A stretch of DNA of 60,000 nucleotides, from assembly GCF_032854445.1 (NCBI RefSeq), contig NC_088295.1, forward strand, positions 21,007,385-21,067,384, in the 5' to 3' direction. The DNA is from Liolophura sinensis. Taxonomy: Eukaryota; Mollusca; Polyplacophora; Chitonida; Chitonidae. Shown here one piece after another: positions 33,056-47,200 of this stretch. The notes below the pieces were generated by a model, which saw nothing but the letters and a program-made list of their open reading frames with translations, did not search any database and was not told the origin of the DNA. Every line of letters starts with the position of its first letter. The stretch's first letter is position 1. The position numbers and the translations under genes are program-made.

Positions 33056-35180
33056 CGACAGCCATTCTCAGCTTTTACTGTTGCACCCTTAAATCAAAGA
33101 AGCTGACATGAAGATCCTTTGGAATATAATGAAACAATCAAGGGCCTAGCCCTGTTAATGGCTTGACATCATTCTCGCTGCCTTCCGTGAAATGTTGTGC
33201 TTATTGACAACAAAGAGCTGCACGGCACGCAACTGTCGTGTTGGATCGCCTCCTTCAAGGTGACATAACAAGGTGAAATATTTCTGTGAAAAATAACCTT
33301 CATTTTAGATTAAGAATTGCGAGTTTGCCCATCTGACAACACAGAGGTTGACAGTGACTAATACATGGCGTGTTTAGATAGCACAGTATTCTTGTAACGA
33401 TGGTGCATCAAACGAACTTCGGAGGATCAGCATATAATTTACCAGTCCCCGTTATATGTAATGGCCGTCATTTCTTTACTGCCATTTATCTGAGAATTAA
33501 CTGTAATCGCCCATACTTTGTTGTGTAATTGGTACTTGGCCTGGTATTTACGAACATGCCATCGTTTGAAGTTTGGGCAGCTAGCCAGAGAACAGCCCAT
33601 ACAAGAGATGGTTCTCTTTCCAGTTTTAACCAATTTTCCCGTTGTAGCTCAGCGATGTCAAAACATTATGTAGTTATCCTATAATTGCACGTGTTCATCG
33701 TTATCCAATAACGCTGTTAAATTGCCATAGTTTATTGCTTGGATAGGAACACATCTCGCCTACAGCTGTTAGTTTTCACAAATATTGTAATGTTTTTACT
33801 CTTCTCAAATGGCGTGGGGTTTATCTGTACCAGTAAATCTAGTGGATCATTGCCAGTGCACGTTGATGTAATCTTCAATGTTTCAGAGCCGGTAACCAGT
33901 GTTACAGAAATGTTTTTTTTATATATATACTATAAATTTTATATATATTTTATATATACATTCAGGTTTACATGCGTTATTTAACTGGACAGGAGCAAGT
34001 GTTTACCAAAGGTTTCAAATGGCGATCACACGTGCGTGGTGCTAAATTTTTCTGCAACACGATTTTAGAGACACTATAACGTTGTTATAACTTACTTCAA
34101 CATAGGTTTAGTCGTTCTTCTGACATAGACAGAGCTACATGCAATAAATTGCCACCATCTGGTGGTTTTACCCACATAAATCTCTACCGTCTTTGTTATC
34201 TTGTCAGACAGCAGTAGACAAGAGGAGATCCCATGTTTGACATTTTCCCAGCCTATATCCACTCCTTCGGGTGACATTCTTTACAGGGCGTTCGTTTTGT
34301 AGGCAACCAGGTCATTTTTCATGTGGCACAGACCTGATATTAATTAGCATGTCATTTTCAGTACAATAAAAAGGAACAGTTATCGGTACACTGACCCTTC
34401 ATCTGTAGTATATGTACAACACGTCGAAAGACGCCGCATGCCTTCCTGAACATTGTGCAGGTTATATATATATTTTTATCTGTTTTGTCCTTCATTCATT
34501 CGACGTATTCCATAGACTTTGCTCTTATGCAGTGTACGTCGATGCTGACTGTTTAGAAATCTTTGGAACAAACGATGTCGCCTTAAGACCACTTGTACCG
34601 TTCTTGCGTTTGTTGAATTTGTTGAGACGAATTTCATTGGCCAAGTTGTGGCAATTCTCCCAAAATGCTGTCAAGAGAGCATGGGCTTGGAAAGGAATAT
34701 ACCAGTATGTTATCTCTTTATTGCCTCCTGTTTCGCGGTACAGGTCTTTCCCTCTGGGTCAGATTTCTTATTCAAAATCACACGATCAGCTCTAACTCTC
34801 ATGGCTTACAGTCCCAGCTAGCTTACTAGCCACACGGCCGCTATATTACAGCCTCAGACCCATTACACGTATGTTAATTTGTATCTCCAACCTCGCTGTA
34901 TTGAATTATACGCCATAATAACTGACCGTGTAGACTGGCAAGGGGCTTCAAAGGGTCAGAAGGAGCTATTCATCATGTACACGGCGTTAGAGTGTTCTGT
35001 CTTCTTAGAGAACCCGTAGCCGTGGGATATAGGACACAACCCGCGATATAATACCAAATGAGTGGCTGTGAAGTATGGAGAAATACCACCCACAGTGATG
35101 CTACTTCAGATTTTATCAGTTCACAAGTCACTGGGTTATGTATGGTTACAGAGCTGCGCAGAGATTGCACTCTAAGCTTT
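33056..35180. other. non-coding stretch
   Basis: No supported feature. The TA-rich run near 33918-33960 explains the Phe/Tyr-rich frame there. A 127-codon plus-strand frame at 34412-34795 shows no domain. Confidence 0.4.
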
Positions 35181-35285
35181 CCGGGGAGAGCCCAAAAGAA
35201 AACCCCGAAAACCATCCACAGGTTTCAGGCAGACCTTCCCACGTACATTTAGAGGAAGCCAGCAAGAGCTGGACTTGAACTCACA
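35181..35285 (-). mobile_element. SINE family A, head and middle fragment
   Basis: It matches the complement of the head-proximal half only: CCGGGGAGAGCCCAAAAG, ACCATCCACAGG, GCAGACCTTCCCACGTAC, GAGGAAGCCAGCAAGAGC and GGACTTGAACTCACA. Both the 3' tail half and the outer head are missing, so this is a remnant and not a truncated integration. Confidence 0.88.
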
Positions 35286-38200
35286 CTAAGTAAGACATTA
35301 AGCATGTAATGTAAACTTTACAGTAGTTAAAATGGAACACACTGTGACAAAACCACACTTGTCCTTAATCAACTTGACGAAAAGAGCCGTATAATGCTAG
35401 AACCTGTTGCTACTCCCTACAAATAACTCCTGACCGACAGTCTGCTTGACGCATGCGTACACAAGGCTTTTTTGCAGCGTGAAGCTGCATCACCTGCCGT
35501 ACTGAAGACAGGTTTGGTATATCAGCTGACGTCTCTTAGTATTGTTGTTTGTACACTTCCTTGTTTAATTACTGTCTACCATTTTGAAGGTTACAGGTGG
35601 TGTTATAAGATTAGCACATTGCCGTGGGGTGAAAAGTTATCTTAAGTAAGCCTACAGCTATAGGTCGTTATCAACTGAGCATGGCAACAGTTGGACGCTG
35701 ATACCAGAGCAGCTTTAGCTGATAATTTTGACGCCTCAATCAGGCGTGCTTATACTGTTCGCAATGTAAACACATTCTGGGCACAAGACGGACTCTGAAC
35801 TGCTGCTGTGGAAGGATCAAGTCTTCAGCTAATGTTACCAAGACCTGGTCAAGACCCTGTGTCAGCGATTTCTGCAATCCGGTTCCTGCTAGTAGTCTGC
35901 CAACAAACAATTCCATTTGCCTCCTATTCAGCCATGAACAGATCGATGACAACTTTGTCCTCCCGAAATACTATGCACCAGTGCACCAGCTTTCACAATT
36001 AGTAAATGTACCAAAATAATGTACCACACATGCGTCGACATAAAACCATAATTCAACCATACAGAACAATCCTTTATTACTTCGAAAAAACGAAAAGACT
36101 GTTTCTAATAAGCCTAAGAACAACACTGCTGGGTCTGGTTTTGAAGGTGTATTATTGATGAACTACAGACTGATCTGATATGGTAGAGGTTAGATTGGGG
36201 CTTGTGAGCCTCGGCTACCTAATAACCCTTCACAGCTGTTCCAGCTCGTCCTAGCAGTTTAATAGTTATACAGACTGCACTCAGTTTCCAAAATGAAAGC
36301 GGATCTGGAAATTAGTGTCGGGGTGGGGCTTGCTGAGCTTACCACACAAAGCCTGCGGATAAACAGACGGCAGTTCTATGTATGACCATCGGCGATCCGA
36401 AGCACATCGGCGGTGCAAAATCCCTGGCGACGTTAGTGCAGCGAACACAGAGCACTCATGTTTCTGTCCCCATGTATAACATCTACTCCATCGCGAAAGG
36501 ATGGTGTCTTTTCTGATCGTCTGGTTATGTTCGCAAAATGAACCTATTAAGTGGCACCAATGGATTGTTTGCACAAATCTGGCCAGCTGGAAATTAAGAC
36601 GTTAAGGATAATTAGAGTCGTCCATTGACTTTATGCCTTCAATTATGTTTTGAGCAAGCATTGTATAACATGTTTCACATATCTATCTTTGACGGTGAGG
36701 AAGGTTGGAAGAGCTATTGATCGGGGCCAAAGAATCGATCTGTCTGTATGCGAGCCGTTGGTTCGCTCCCCTCCAGCCACTATCCCACCAGGAACGGGCC
36801 TGCAATGAAGCTGTTGAACTTAGTACTGACTGAACGCTCGTCTATAAAGGCTGATTGAAGTGCGCTCTCGCATCACGATTAGACTAAGTTAGTCCAATTC
36901 GATAAGACACTGTCTTGTAGATGGATGTGCCTAAGGCTTTTCTTTATCTCACCTACTGCGAAATTCCACAATCTCGGACCTTGATAAATTTGAGCTTGTC
37001 AACCAGAAAGGTACGTTCTTTGTCATGTGTATCATTTAATACTCAGACCTCTAGCTCTGTGGTAATTGTTTCATTGGTACTTTTCGTCTTTTTGTATGAA
37101 GGGATTTTGGTACTGTGGCAAATACTTCGGTCTTTTGAAGAAAAACAAGTCGATCCAGTGTCTATGTACATTCATACCTAATATTTATCAATGGGTGATT
37201 GTACTTTCTGTTGGTTAGTGAGCAAGAGAAAATTACAACCGTCAGTAATTTCTCGAGATCGGTTTACTTATCTGTATATGAGCTGTAGAAGTCCTGTCCC
37301 ACTTTCGCGTAAATATTTGAGTTTTAGCGGCTGCATTTATTGTAAGCTCATTCATTGCTAAGTGTATTAACCTCAGTTCTTTAAATGAACGGTTTTCATG
37401 ATAAATCGGGTCTTTCTAGGACAAATTATATGTATTCTGACATTGATACAAGATCTTAACAGAATTGGAATATCTCAGGCAGATAATTTTCTTCAGCAGA
37501 GGAAAAATAATGCCCGGCATCCTGCTCTCCAATCGCACGGATTGAAGCATTCGATTAATCCATAATGGTGTGAGAGAGAGGAAATCTAGTTTTAACAGCC
37601 TGCAAGATGAGACGAGACTGAATGGCTGATCTATTATTACCGTCGATTTGTACACTAGGATTCCACACTTAAGGAATGTGAGGCGAAGTTTTTGTTCATA
37701 AAAACCATAGAAGCAGCTTTTGATGTGCGGGTGTCAGTCATAATGTGTTGGTAAACTCCGTCTCTCCCATGTCTATTAATTTTTCAGCAAGCGACAGTAA
37801 TCTTCCCGCGGCTGTCATCTACAAAGAAAGCATTTTCACTTTCTACTTAGTGACGCGTCAAGCTGCTAAAGGCATAATAATGGCTGATTCATCCTTCGCG
37901 TGGTTTGCATTCATCTGTGTGCAAACTGCATAAAAACAGAGTGTGTTAACAAAAAGGTTCTCGTGTATCGTCAGGTTTTGATAAACTGAATTCAGATGTG
38001 AGAAATCAATATGCTCCCATACTTAATCCGTATTAACAATTGTCTTGAAACCTTTTCATAGTTTTATGAGCCAAATGCGATATGGTGACATCCCTGGCTA
38101 AGAACATCACTGATTCGAAACTTACCCAACATATATATGATCAGCTCATATTCATGGTTAGTCTGCCTGTAGCAGCGTAAGATAATCTCTTGACCTAGTA

Positions 38201-41200
38201 GCTGTAGCTTTGGATTTACAAGATGCAATAGTCTTGACATATCATATATGCATGTGCATGTCTGAACAAGTTTTCAAATCACCATAAACAGGCGAACAGC
38301 CCAGTAATGACGATCATAAGGAAGCAAGCACTGTATGATCAAGATGAGCAGCCATTAACCAGAATGAGACCAGAGACCAGAATGCATTGTAACGTACAGG
38401 CGTTGAAGATAAACATTGTGTTATCGACTTTCCTTTTCTTTTCTTTATTTTGAAAAACATATCAAACGAATTTGTCCAGTTGATGTCTCGTGGATTTCGT
38501 CATTGGTAAGAAGGGTTGAATTGACGGCACGTACGTTTACGCGGTCAAAAGATAGAGGCTTTAGAGAAAGCCTCGGGTTGAGCGCCACAATGCTCTTTCC
38601 TCACCAAATGTTTCTTGGTGTTAAATAATTGAGTGTGTAAAAACTGGTCTGTTTTTGGATAGGCTCATTAAAACAAGTCCCCTGGTCGTGGCAGGGCTTT
38701 AATCGTGACACATAAAAACGGTGTATAGCCAGCGGTAATAGAGGAGCCTAGGCAGATGAATATACCACTATTTTGCCACTATAAGATAGATGAATGCCTG
38801 AACTGCAATGATATCAGTGTGTTTTGACTCTAATAAATATAGCTGGAGGGATGAAAAGGAATTCAGCTAACCATATTCTGGGTGTGTGGATTTTGCGGCA
38901 GGGTTTCTTTTCATTGTTGAGTTTAATGTAAGCGAAGCTACTTCCGGTGTTATCAATTCTCCTGCGCTCATTTGTTTGCTAAGAGCATTGATTTCTCTGC
39001 TTTGGCCGTGCTAAATGCTGCTACTGATGAAATGTTACCTCGTTATGCTAACCCTCCCCACCATAGCCCGTGTCTTACGTGGGATCACCGACATTTTGCT
39101 ATGTACGGAGACGTTTACTCAGTCTTACCTTAGTCATGACACTGAGGTTTTGTGTGGCTTTAATGATCGACGACGTAACTAGGAATTGATTTTCTTGCTG
39201 CTAGAAGGATTCCATGACAATAACTTGACAAGATATATAAAAGACATCATAGGAACCAATTGCAGCAAGACCTGATATCCTTCATGAAGGCAGCATTATT
39301 CTTATGGTAGGGACTCTAATAAATCATATGAGTTGACCATCTCCGCATGATGACACTGTTTATCCTGATAACATTGCCAATGCACAAATGTAAATGATAT
39401 GGCTTTATAGTTGTTTAAAAAAACTACTACCTGGCAACAGAAATAGCTGCGCTCAATCGATAAAGCATTCACGAAGGTGACCATACCTTTGGGCGAATAT
39501 AATATAATAATACGATATAATAAAACCACTAAATACTTATCAATTTATGAAGATGAACTGTGGTTTTGTTTTCAATAAAACGCTATTTTATTTCTTATAT
39601 AATTGTACGCCATACAAAGCTACATATATATTCCTAGTGACTTGCTGAAGCCCTCCGTTAACAGAGGGTTACAGCTCACGAGATAGCCAGGTATGTTAGT
39701 GACTATAGTCTTCACTAATAGACTGTCCGACTTATATACGTACAATCTTATTATTTAGCGGTATATAGGTATCCTTTAACCCGACAAGAACTGGATTGGA
39801 ATTGATCGGGGATGAATAGTGGCCAAGACCCCCTCTAATGACTGTGGACCGCCAAACATCCGTCTCCGCATTAATAAGTAAGACGGATGTTAAGTGTGAA
39901 GAATTTATTGAGTTGTTGGGAGGTGTATACAGGAACCACCTCAGACGAGAACTCTTGGGGGACTTTCACGACTTTTTAATACCGCTGTCATGTACCCAGC
40001 CGTGGCCAGAACCCATGGTGTATGTATGGAATCTGTTTAATGACATTCAGTGCGTTACAATGCTTTAAGCCTATCAATTTTGGGGATTTCCCAACTTTTA
40101 GGTACATCGACGTATTGTGACTGAAGGCGAACACCAATTACGATTTGGTATTCACTCTCTATCAGACCTTAAACATACTACAAAACATGTCAATGCGACC
40201 AGATATTTCACAGGTCTCTGTCTGGAATTTGAAATAAATTTTGATCATCGAATACTCATATTAATTCAACTGGCAAATGATATTGATAAAATGCGGCATC
40301 AGTGAGTCTGTTTTGGTACACATTTTCAAAACTTAAAATAAAGAAATGTATACTGTTCATCTGCATTTTTCAATAAATTAACTCTGAGTTATGACATGCC
40401 ATTAACTGCCTAGATACGCGACTTAAATCCAGTCTGATATGAAAACAGTGTTTGTATGGTGATTATGATGACAATAACCCAAGTGTACATTGTATATTAT
40501 AACATGCTGGCATGTGTCAGTCTTCGGAAATCGTGGAATCGCCACGTTTTGCTGTGGTCTTTGCGTGTATACATCTGGTGAACTTACGACCTTGCAGTTT
40601 CCAGTGCTTGCAATGACCAGCATTGTTATTAGTCTGCGATGAAGCAATTATAAATCTGGACCTGGTGTGCCCGGTTGGAGCTAGACAGGCAGCTGCAATG
40701 ATGGGCCACCCTCACAAAAGCTGGTTGCTCGAGCACACCAAGCCAGAGGCATATGCATTCTCTCCTTGTGGATTTCCCGGTCACAATCATCAGCGCGAGA
40801 GCAAAGGAATACCAGTCCCAAATGAAACGCTCCTAGTTCCTTCATGGTTAACTAACCTCGTGTCTGACTATTGAATCAGCGCGATGAGTTTGTTCTACAT
40901 CTCGCCTTGATTCACCTCTACTGATATATATCATGTCGTGCTATGTATACGTTAAACTTGTATAAGTTTTTGTCGGGCAAGGTTTCAGCGATTTGATATG
41001 ATCGGTGAAGCTTGTTTTCTAAATTGCTTGTACGTGATTTGGTTCCTCTTTCCAGCTACATGACTTTCTATTATATGTTCGCAATGTAGAGCGTAAATCT
41101 ATGGCGATTGTGTTACGCGATACATCTGTGTCAAATAAACGTGTCACCGCGTCTCCTGGTGTGGAGGACGCTGGTGTACGGTGTTACGGTGTTCATTCCC

Positions 41201-41300
41201 CTTCAGCCACTGTCGGTGACAGGTATTAACACATCATATTAAACTGTTGAATTCTTTCCATCTTTTCTTTCTTAAATTTCTTAAATTTCTTTTCCCATCT
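35286..41300. other. 6-kb featureless stretch
   Basis: No array, SINE, inverted-repeat element or convincing exon seen. The base composition is ordinary. Isolated donor-like sites (for example near 38177 and 38505) lack suitable acceptors. It probably belongs to intergenic or large-intron sequence. Confidence 0.4.
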
Positions 41301-41573
41301 AAGCGATGGCACGATGCTAGCATCCACATGGCGATGTGCCATCACTTCGTGCCATCGCCATCTCAAGACCAGAGTAGGGCATTATGGCCTTTACTTACTG
41401 TTTCCGCTGCTGATACTTGTCCAAAATTTTGAATCCTCGATGAACATATTATAAATATATATTTCTTTGTGGCCTAAGTGGCTATCACCTTTCACGAGCG
41501 TTTAAAATTAAGCCTGTACACACGGGAAGCGGAACTAGTAATAAATTGCATATACCATAAGACACCACGTCAT
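41301..41573. mobile_element. second copy of the outer inverted-repeat element, empty site
   Basis: AAGCGATGGCACGATGCTAG and the ACTTCGTGCCATCGCC words match the left arm at 26380-26510. The shared internal flank follows (AGGGCATTATGGCC, GCTGATACTTGTCCAAAATT, GAGCGTTTAAAATTAAGC, GTACACACGGGAAGCGGA). Across 41536-41537 the sequence reads straight through (AACTAGTAATAAA) into ACCATAAGACACCACGTCA. That last part lies beyond the nested element in the 26-27 kb copy. The right arm is missing here. Confidence 0.78.
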
Positions 41574-41838
41574 TCTTCTCGTCCATTGATTTTTCTTTCT
41601 TTTGGCTTTTCCTTCCCTACATTTCCCCTGCACTTTCGTACTTTTATCTCACCCTGTCGTCTGGTCGGTATGTACTGATCTGCTGGCTTGCTTATTTGTT
41701 ATCACTGACGCATATTTACTTGTGATCCCCTGAGCTTCGAAGGAATAAAGGTATATCTTCAGTCTTTAAAGCAGATTAGGAACTTGTAGACATTTGGAGA
41801 TGTAGACATGTATTTTGGTTCCAGAACCTTTTCTTAGG

Positions 41839-42810
41839 TTAAAGTGAACATAAGGTCAACCACTAAAGCTGAATTAATTAATAAAGTAGCATTCCAGAAA
41901 TGTTCTAAAATATTTTAAAATTCTCCACTGCTTATGAACAAAATAAATAGTAAACAGTCATCAGTAACTAGCCACTCATTTTGTGACGCCATTTTGCCAT
42001 GTTATAGCTATCTAGGGTGATGTCACAAAACCTAGGAGCTCTCCCATACCATCAATATTAAACAATGTGACAATGAGAAAATACCAACTCAAACGCCTGA
42101 TACCCAGAGTATCAACTCTGTTCCATGTTCAAAGGGCCGACGTTTTTTTTAGTTTGGCGCTCGGTCAGGGGTATTCATGTGCACAAGCGTGATGTTTTAG
42201 CGGTCCTGCTCGTCCTGCATGGGTGTAAACATTTCCCCTAGCTGATTGTACCGACTTCAAGGAATTTACCAACATAGCAGGACCTTCTGACTGATAACAG
42301 ACTCTTTCATTCAGATTTTGGAAAGATATTTTCGTAATAAACCTGACTTTGCTTAAGAAAAAAATGCAAAGTCACAATATTTTTCTTCAAGCAATGACTC
42401 TCCCTGGGTATTTTTTTACCAGCTCACACTGAGAAGTTAATGCAGTATCCTGCCCAACAAGCCCCATGCATTGTGACGCGGGCAGCCATTCTCAGTTCCG
42501 TGCTCATAAGTGTGTGGTCCTAAATGCATCAGTTTAGGAAAAAAAAAACACACTGGAGAACTCATAGGTTTTTTCGACGTGACAGCCAACTGTCACGTGA
42601 GCATTTCAGCATTAGTGATTGGCCAATTTCATAAGGGCTTCTACTACATGGCTGTTTGGAGTGAATTCTCCGTCAGTGCCATATCTCCAGTGCCTAACTT
42701 CATCTCTGTTTTCAAAACTTCATAGTATTTTTACATATTTTTCTGTGATAAATGTATCATATATAATTGTTTCTAAATATATATAGTTGCAGACTTTATG
42801 TTCACTGTAA
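41839..42810. mobile_element. 972-bp foldback element
   Basis: The outer ends are inverted over 19 bases with two mismatches (TTAAAGTGAACATAAGGTC and, in complement, TTACAGTGAACATAAAGTC). A second inverted pair lies about 180-225 bases inside: GTGATGTCACAAAACCTAGG at 42017 and the complement of 42555-42584 (GTCACGTCGAAAAAACCTA). So the arms are long but diverged. The core has no transposase-length frame. The class is not assignable from the ends alone. Confidence 0.62.
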
Positions 42811-44233
42811 GTTGAGATCTACCATTTGTTCACCCTAGCGTAAGCAGCTACCATTATCTGTGGGCAATCACCTGTTATATCTCGTTTCGAGAGAAACTCC
42901 AATAAGGAAAGAGTTGATAAGAGTTCTGTTATTGCTAGTTGAGTCTTTGTAGGAACCGTGAGGTACATTGGATTGATCGACACGCTATCCCGAAGTACGT
43001 TTACTGTATACCACCAGAAGTTATTAAAGCAACTTACCGTGAAAGAGCTCATGTGCACTACGAAATGGTGTAACAGCATCGCTGAGAACGAAGTATATAT
43101 AATCACCAACAATTCGGGACGCTCAGCTTTAACACATAATGTTCTATGTAGTATATCCCAGCTGCAGTCATTTATCATTACAACTGATTCACCCAGGCAC
43201 CTGTAAAGAGTTTAAATAGTGTGCATATAAATGATAACTTTGGCAATTGCCTCTTCTTGGAGACTTCATTATGGTGTTCATACTGGAATTTCCAATATCC
43301 CCGGTCCTTTCTATGGGGGGTACCTCTCTATTGTTGACGGTTTCAGCCATTGACTGAAGTTAATCACTTCGCTTTTAAAGCCGTGTAGTTATTCCATGGC
43401 CGTGTACAATTTACCTCGTTTGGAAACTCAAGCAAGGGTCTATACAGTCTAGGATAAGGTGATTCGTATAACATTGGGATTATTAGCGCTCCTATGTATT
43501 GATCCTTTATTGAACATTACCACAGCTAAATGCACGGATCTATCCACTATATAGGAGTGGGAATTATAAACGTTTGCGTTCCTTTGAGTTTCAGCTCGAT
43601 TAGCTTGATTTCAGGACAGGGTGAAATGTGAGTATTTTAGTGTTGGTTGAGTAGAGATCTGACCAATGAGCGTAAATCTATCGCTCCCTCACATGGCCTG
43701 GGTACTGATGCTGATCGAACATTGTTGGCCCTGGTTAGACAGTGTTGTGTGATGGGGCTCTATAGCCTGGACCTCAGCTTGTCTGTTTCTTGGTAAACAA
43801 CAGAATCACAGCTTGCACAGACAGTCCGGATCAGAAAGGTTCATCCTATAACGGAATCTTGCAGGTAAGAAAACTCCACTTTCAGAGATCCTGAACATTG
43901 TTCCCAAGGCTCAAAGTTGATATTTGCAATTCATCGAGTAATTTCGTTGATACGTTTACTGACCCCCTATGGAGGACATATCCCACTTTATTTAAGTGCC
44001 ATACAAATGTAGTGAATTTTAATGGATGAAATAACATAACCGTTTTTAATCCAGCAAAATTCCTAGCCAAACAGAAGTCATCACAGCTTGCGTTTGAACG
44101 TTGCGAGACTACGATGGTGAACTTTGGACCTATGCAAATCAGATTGAGTGGGATGGATTTGTGTCGTTTGATAACTCAGCAAATTGTTCAGTCCATTGTA
44201 GTTGACATTTTTGCTATTAATTCTGTCACCCTA
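42811..44233. other. non-coding stretch
   Basis: Overlapping frames on both strands at 42819-43206 have no domain. A donor-like CAG|GTAAGAAAA at 43865 has a short open stretch before it, but no family match. Confidence 0.35.
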
Positions 44234-44260
44234 GTGTGTGTTTTTGTGTGTGTGTGTGTG
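44234..44260. repeat. (GT)n microsatellite
   Basis: GT dinucleotides interrupted once by a T run. Confidence 0.95.
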
Positions 44261-47200
44261 TTTTTTGTTGTTATTTTTTGTCAAGATTTGTGACATTGCA
44301 AGTTTTGTAACATGACAAGTTACGAGGATTTAAGACTTCCGAATAAAAGCGGTGGAAATAAATTGACCAAACCCAAGACTGCGATCACAATTAAGCAGTG
44401 CTAGTTGGGTGAAGACAAATGCGTGCGTGGAAAGCAGATCTCACAGCAGAGGCGTGCAAAATGTGATTTAAGTCTGATTGGGCGGCTAGTCTGTATAAAG
44501 GCACACTGGCTGGTCATGTTGATGCCTATAATCAGGCAGAGTATTAGACATACACAAATCAGAGCGTTCTTGATCGAGAGTAATTGGTATAAAACTGAGA
44601 TTATTAAATTCTACTCCCATATCCACATGCCTAGTAAACCAGGAAGCGGGCTGGTGAAAACACTTCACATTTGCTTCAGGAATATCACTGTAAACAACTC
44701 CCGAGAACACACCATCGCTTGACGGTGAGATTTATATGCACCTTTGGGGGACGTTTACGGATAAGTGAAACGTCATAGCCTGTTTCGTGGTTTGTCTTGT
44801 GTTAATGAGAGAAATGTAGACTATTTGGTGCATCATTATTTTTCAGGGCAATATAATCACAGTTATAAGATTTATTTCCCTTCGTCTTCGTCCTATTACA
44901 CAATGTATTTTAAAATGATGAAGATTTTGTGCGATTTCATCCGATAGGATTTGCACTACCAATAGATATTTGTTTGTTAAAGGTTGTCTAAAATAAGACA
45001 ATTTACACAATGAAATCTTCCCATCATTCCTTTATTTTCTACTGGTTTACCCTGCATATATATACTGGAACTTATCCAATCTTTATCGTTTCGATAAAGT
45101 TTGATAATTTACTAAATGATATCAGTCTGATTAGGGACAATGCATGTTGATTGATTTACTGTCTTTTCACCTATTAACATAGAAATTAACAATGTTAAAT
45201 GTTAAAATTCATTTTTTCATCCTAATGCTATGTGCGAAAATAATTTACGAAACGCTTCAAGACGTATGTATTACTTTGAGGTCAAGAGATGTGATGCACT
45301 GTTACAGAAGAAAGTAAAGTATTTCAGAAAAGATAGCCAACCACATTTATTTTTCCCTGATTTTTAAATTTTAGATTTTTAAAATTTTTTTTTATCTATT
45401 TGGTAAACATGTGACGGTTTGTCTTTATGAGGTGTAGAGTGCTTGTATACTTAATTCCCTATTAAAAATAACCAACCTCATACTATTACAGGAATAAGGA
45501 ATAAACGCTAGAAGACGACTTATTGTTTGGAATTTTGCCATTAAGTGCACTTAACAGGACAAACTGTGGAGAAGAAATGATTCCGGTCTCTGGCGGAGTT
45601 CCCGTCGTTTTTTTTTCCAAGCCATCACATTTGTCTTCCTGGAGATATTGGTAATATATGGTCAGGTCGGCAGTTGCCATACAGCGTTGTATCACTGAAA
45701 TTCATGTAGTTCGATTTCCACCGATTTCGACGGAACTGTACATACTTTGGTTAGACGTTTAGCCAGAAGCCATGCAATAAACCAATCCACAGGCGATCAC
45801 CGTCAGTTTTACTTTATTCAGAGATTTTTGTCATAGGATAGAATCTTTATTATAACCGGAAATTTTTATATTGAATAGCTCATGGTAAATGTTTCATATT
45901 TTGAGTAAGATATAAATTTTCTCAGAGAATTGGAAATTTCTGCCCATTGCACAGTGATAACCCGCTGACCCACTGGCTGCTTCTATGGCTTTTCAAAGTC
46001 TGAAATTTGATGGTGTTTATGTTGATCCGTGTTTTAAGCGCAAAAGTTTTCGATACCGATATAGTAATGCTCAGTGATTACTAGTATTCTCTTTTTCTTG
46101 AACTCTCACTATATTACCACTATATGCACGATTTCCTCCCGCCCTTTAACTTGGCCACTGTCCATCAAGTGGAAATATAGGTCAAGTATAAATAAAATAA
46201 TTGTTCATAATAGATATAAAAAGCTTCTAACATATGAGCATTAGCTGTGGAATATAGAATACTCCGTATTGATCATGTGAGGATCATTTATTTCTTGCAT
46301 GCAGTTTTACTCATGTTGTAGGGTTGACCCAACACATTAATTGGAATATCTCTGCTTAATAGAACTTCTATACATTATCGCCATAAGACACAGTCATTTT
46401 TCTGTACATGTATAGAACACTTACCCATGCACAGACATAGATCTACGTTATAAGTTCTGGCTCAGTATAATATATTCTAAATTCACGAACACATGTTTAA
46501 ATTGTAAGTTGCCATTCATGACAAGATACTCTACATCCACAAACACAGAACTCAGCTGACGTTCAGCATGTACGAGATTCAGCAAACCCTTTGACCGGCG
46601 ATTGACCTCGATTAGTATTCGATGTTTCTGATCGAAAAGTCACACATACCTGTAAAGTATCTAAAGTAACTTGCCACGATCAAAAGTGTGGTGTTGGCTA
46701 GTGAGCCTTTTCTAGTGTCCGGGCAAGGGCAACGTTAGAAAAACGCATCAATAACTGTGGTAGTCATGATTTCCTATCGTGCTGCACTCACATCACTTAC
46801 TGTCATCCGACAAATATCGACTTTCCATTTGATGTTCTTACTTTTTCTCTATTTCATATTTTCCCTCATGACCTGTGTGATGCGATTCCAGTCACGGTTT
46901 AAAAGGAAATAACCTCTTTATATCAAGAATGAATTTGAATCTAAAGAGGAAATGGTCCTGCTGATATTGACTGCTGTATATCAGGGAATTCACAGTCTTG
47001 TGCAGCGTACGAATATTGATCTACCGGTCTGTCTCACTTCCAGGAATCTAATGAGCAATCGTGCTTTATAAAAGTGGCAGAGAAGAGCATTAAAAACCCA
47101 TATATGACAAAGGTAAAGCGGTTTCATGTATTGAAATTGAAACAAATATAGTCGGTTAAGTAGCCAACAGCAGCTGCGTCGAACGACCAAGCCAAGACAT

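Noticed and set aside
42819-43206. overlapping open frames of 119 and 82 codons on opposite strands
   Set aside because: No domain, no splice support, and reciprocal openness in AT-rich DNA is common by chance.
43814-43866. candidate exon ending CTTGCAG|GTAAGAAAA
   Set aside because: The open frame is only 17 codons, the acceptor has a poor pyrimidine tract, and there is no partner exon.
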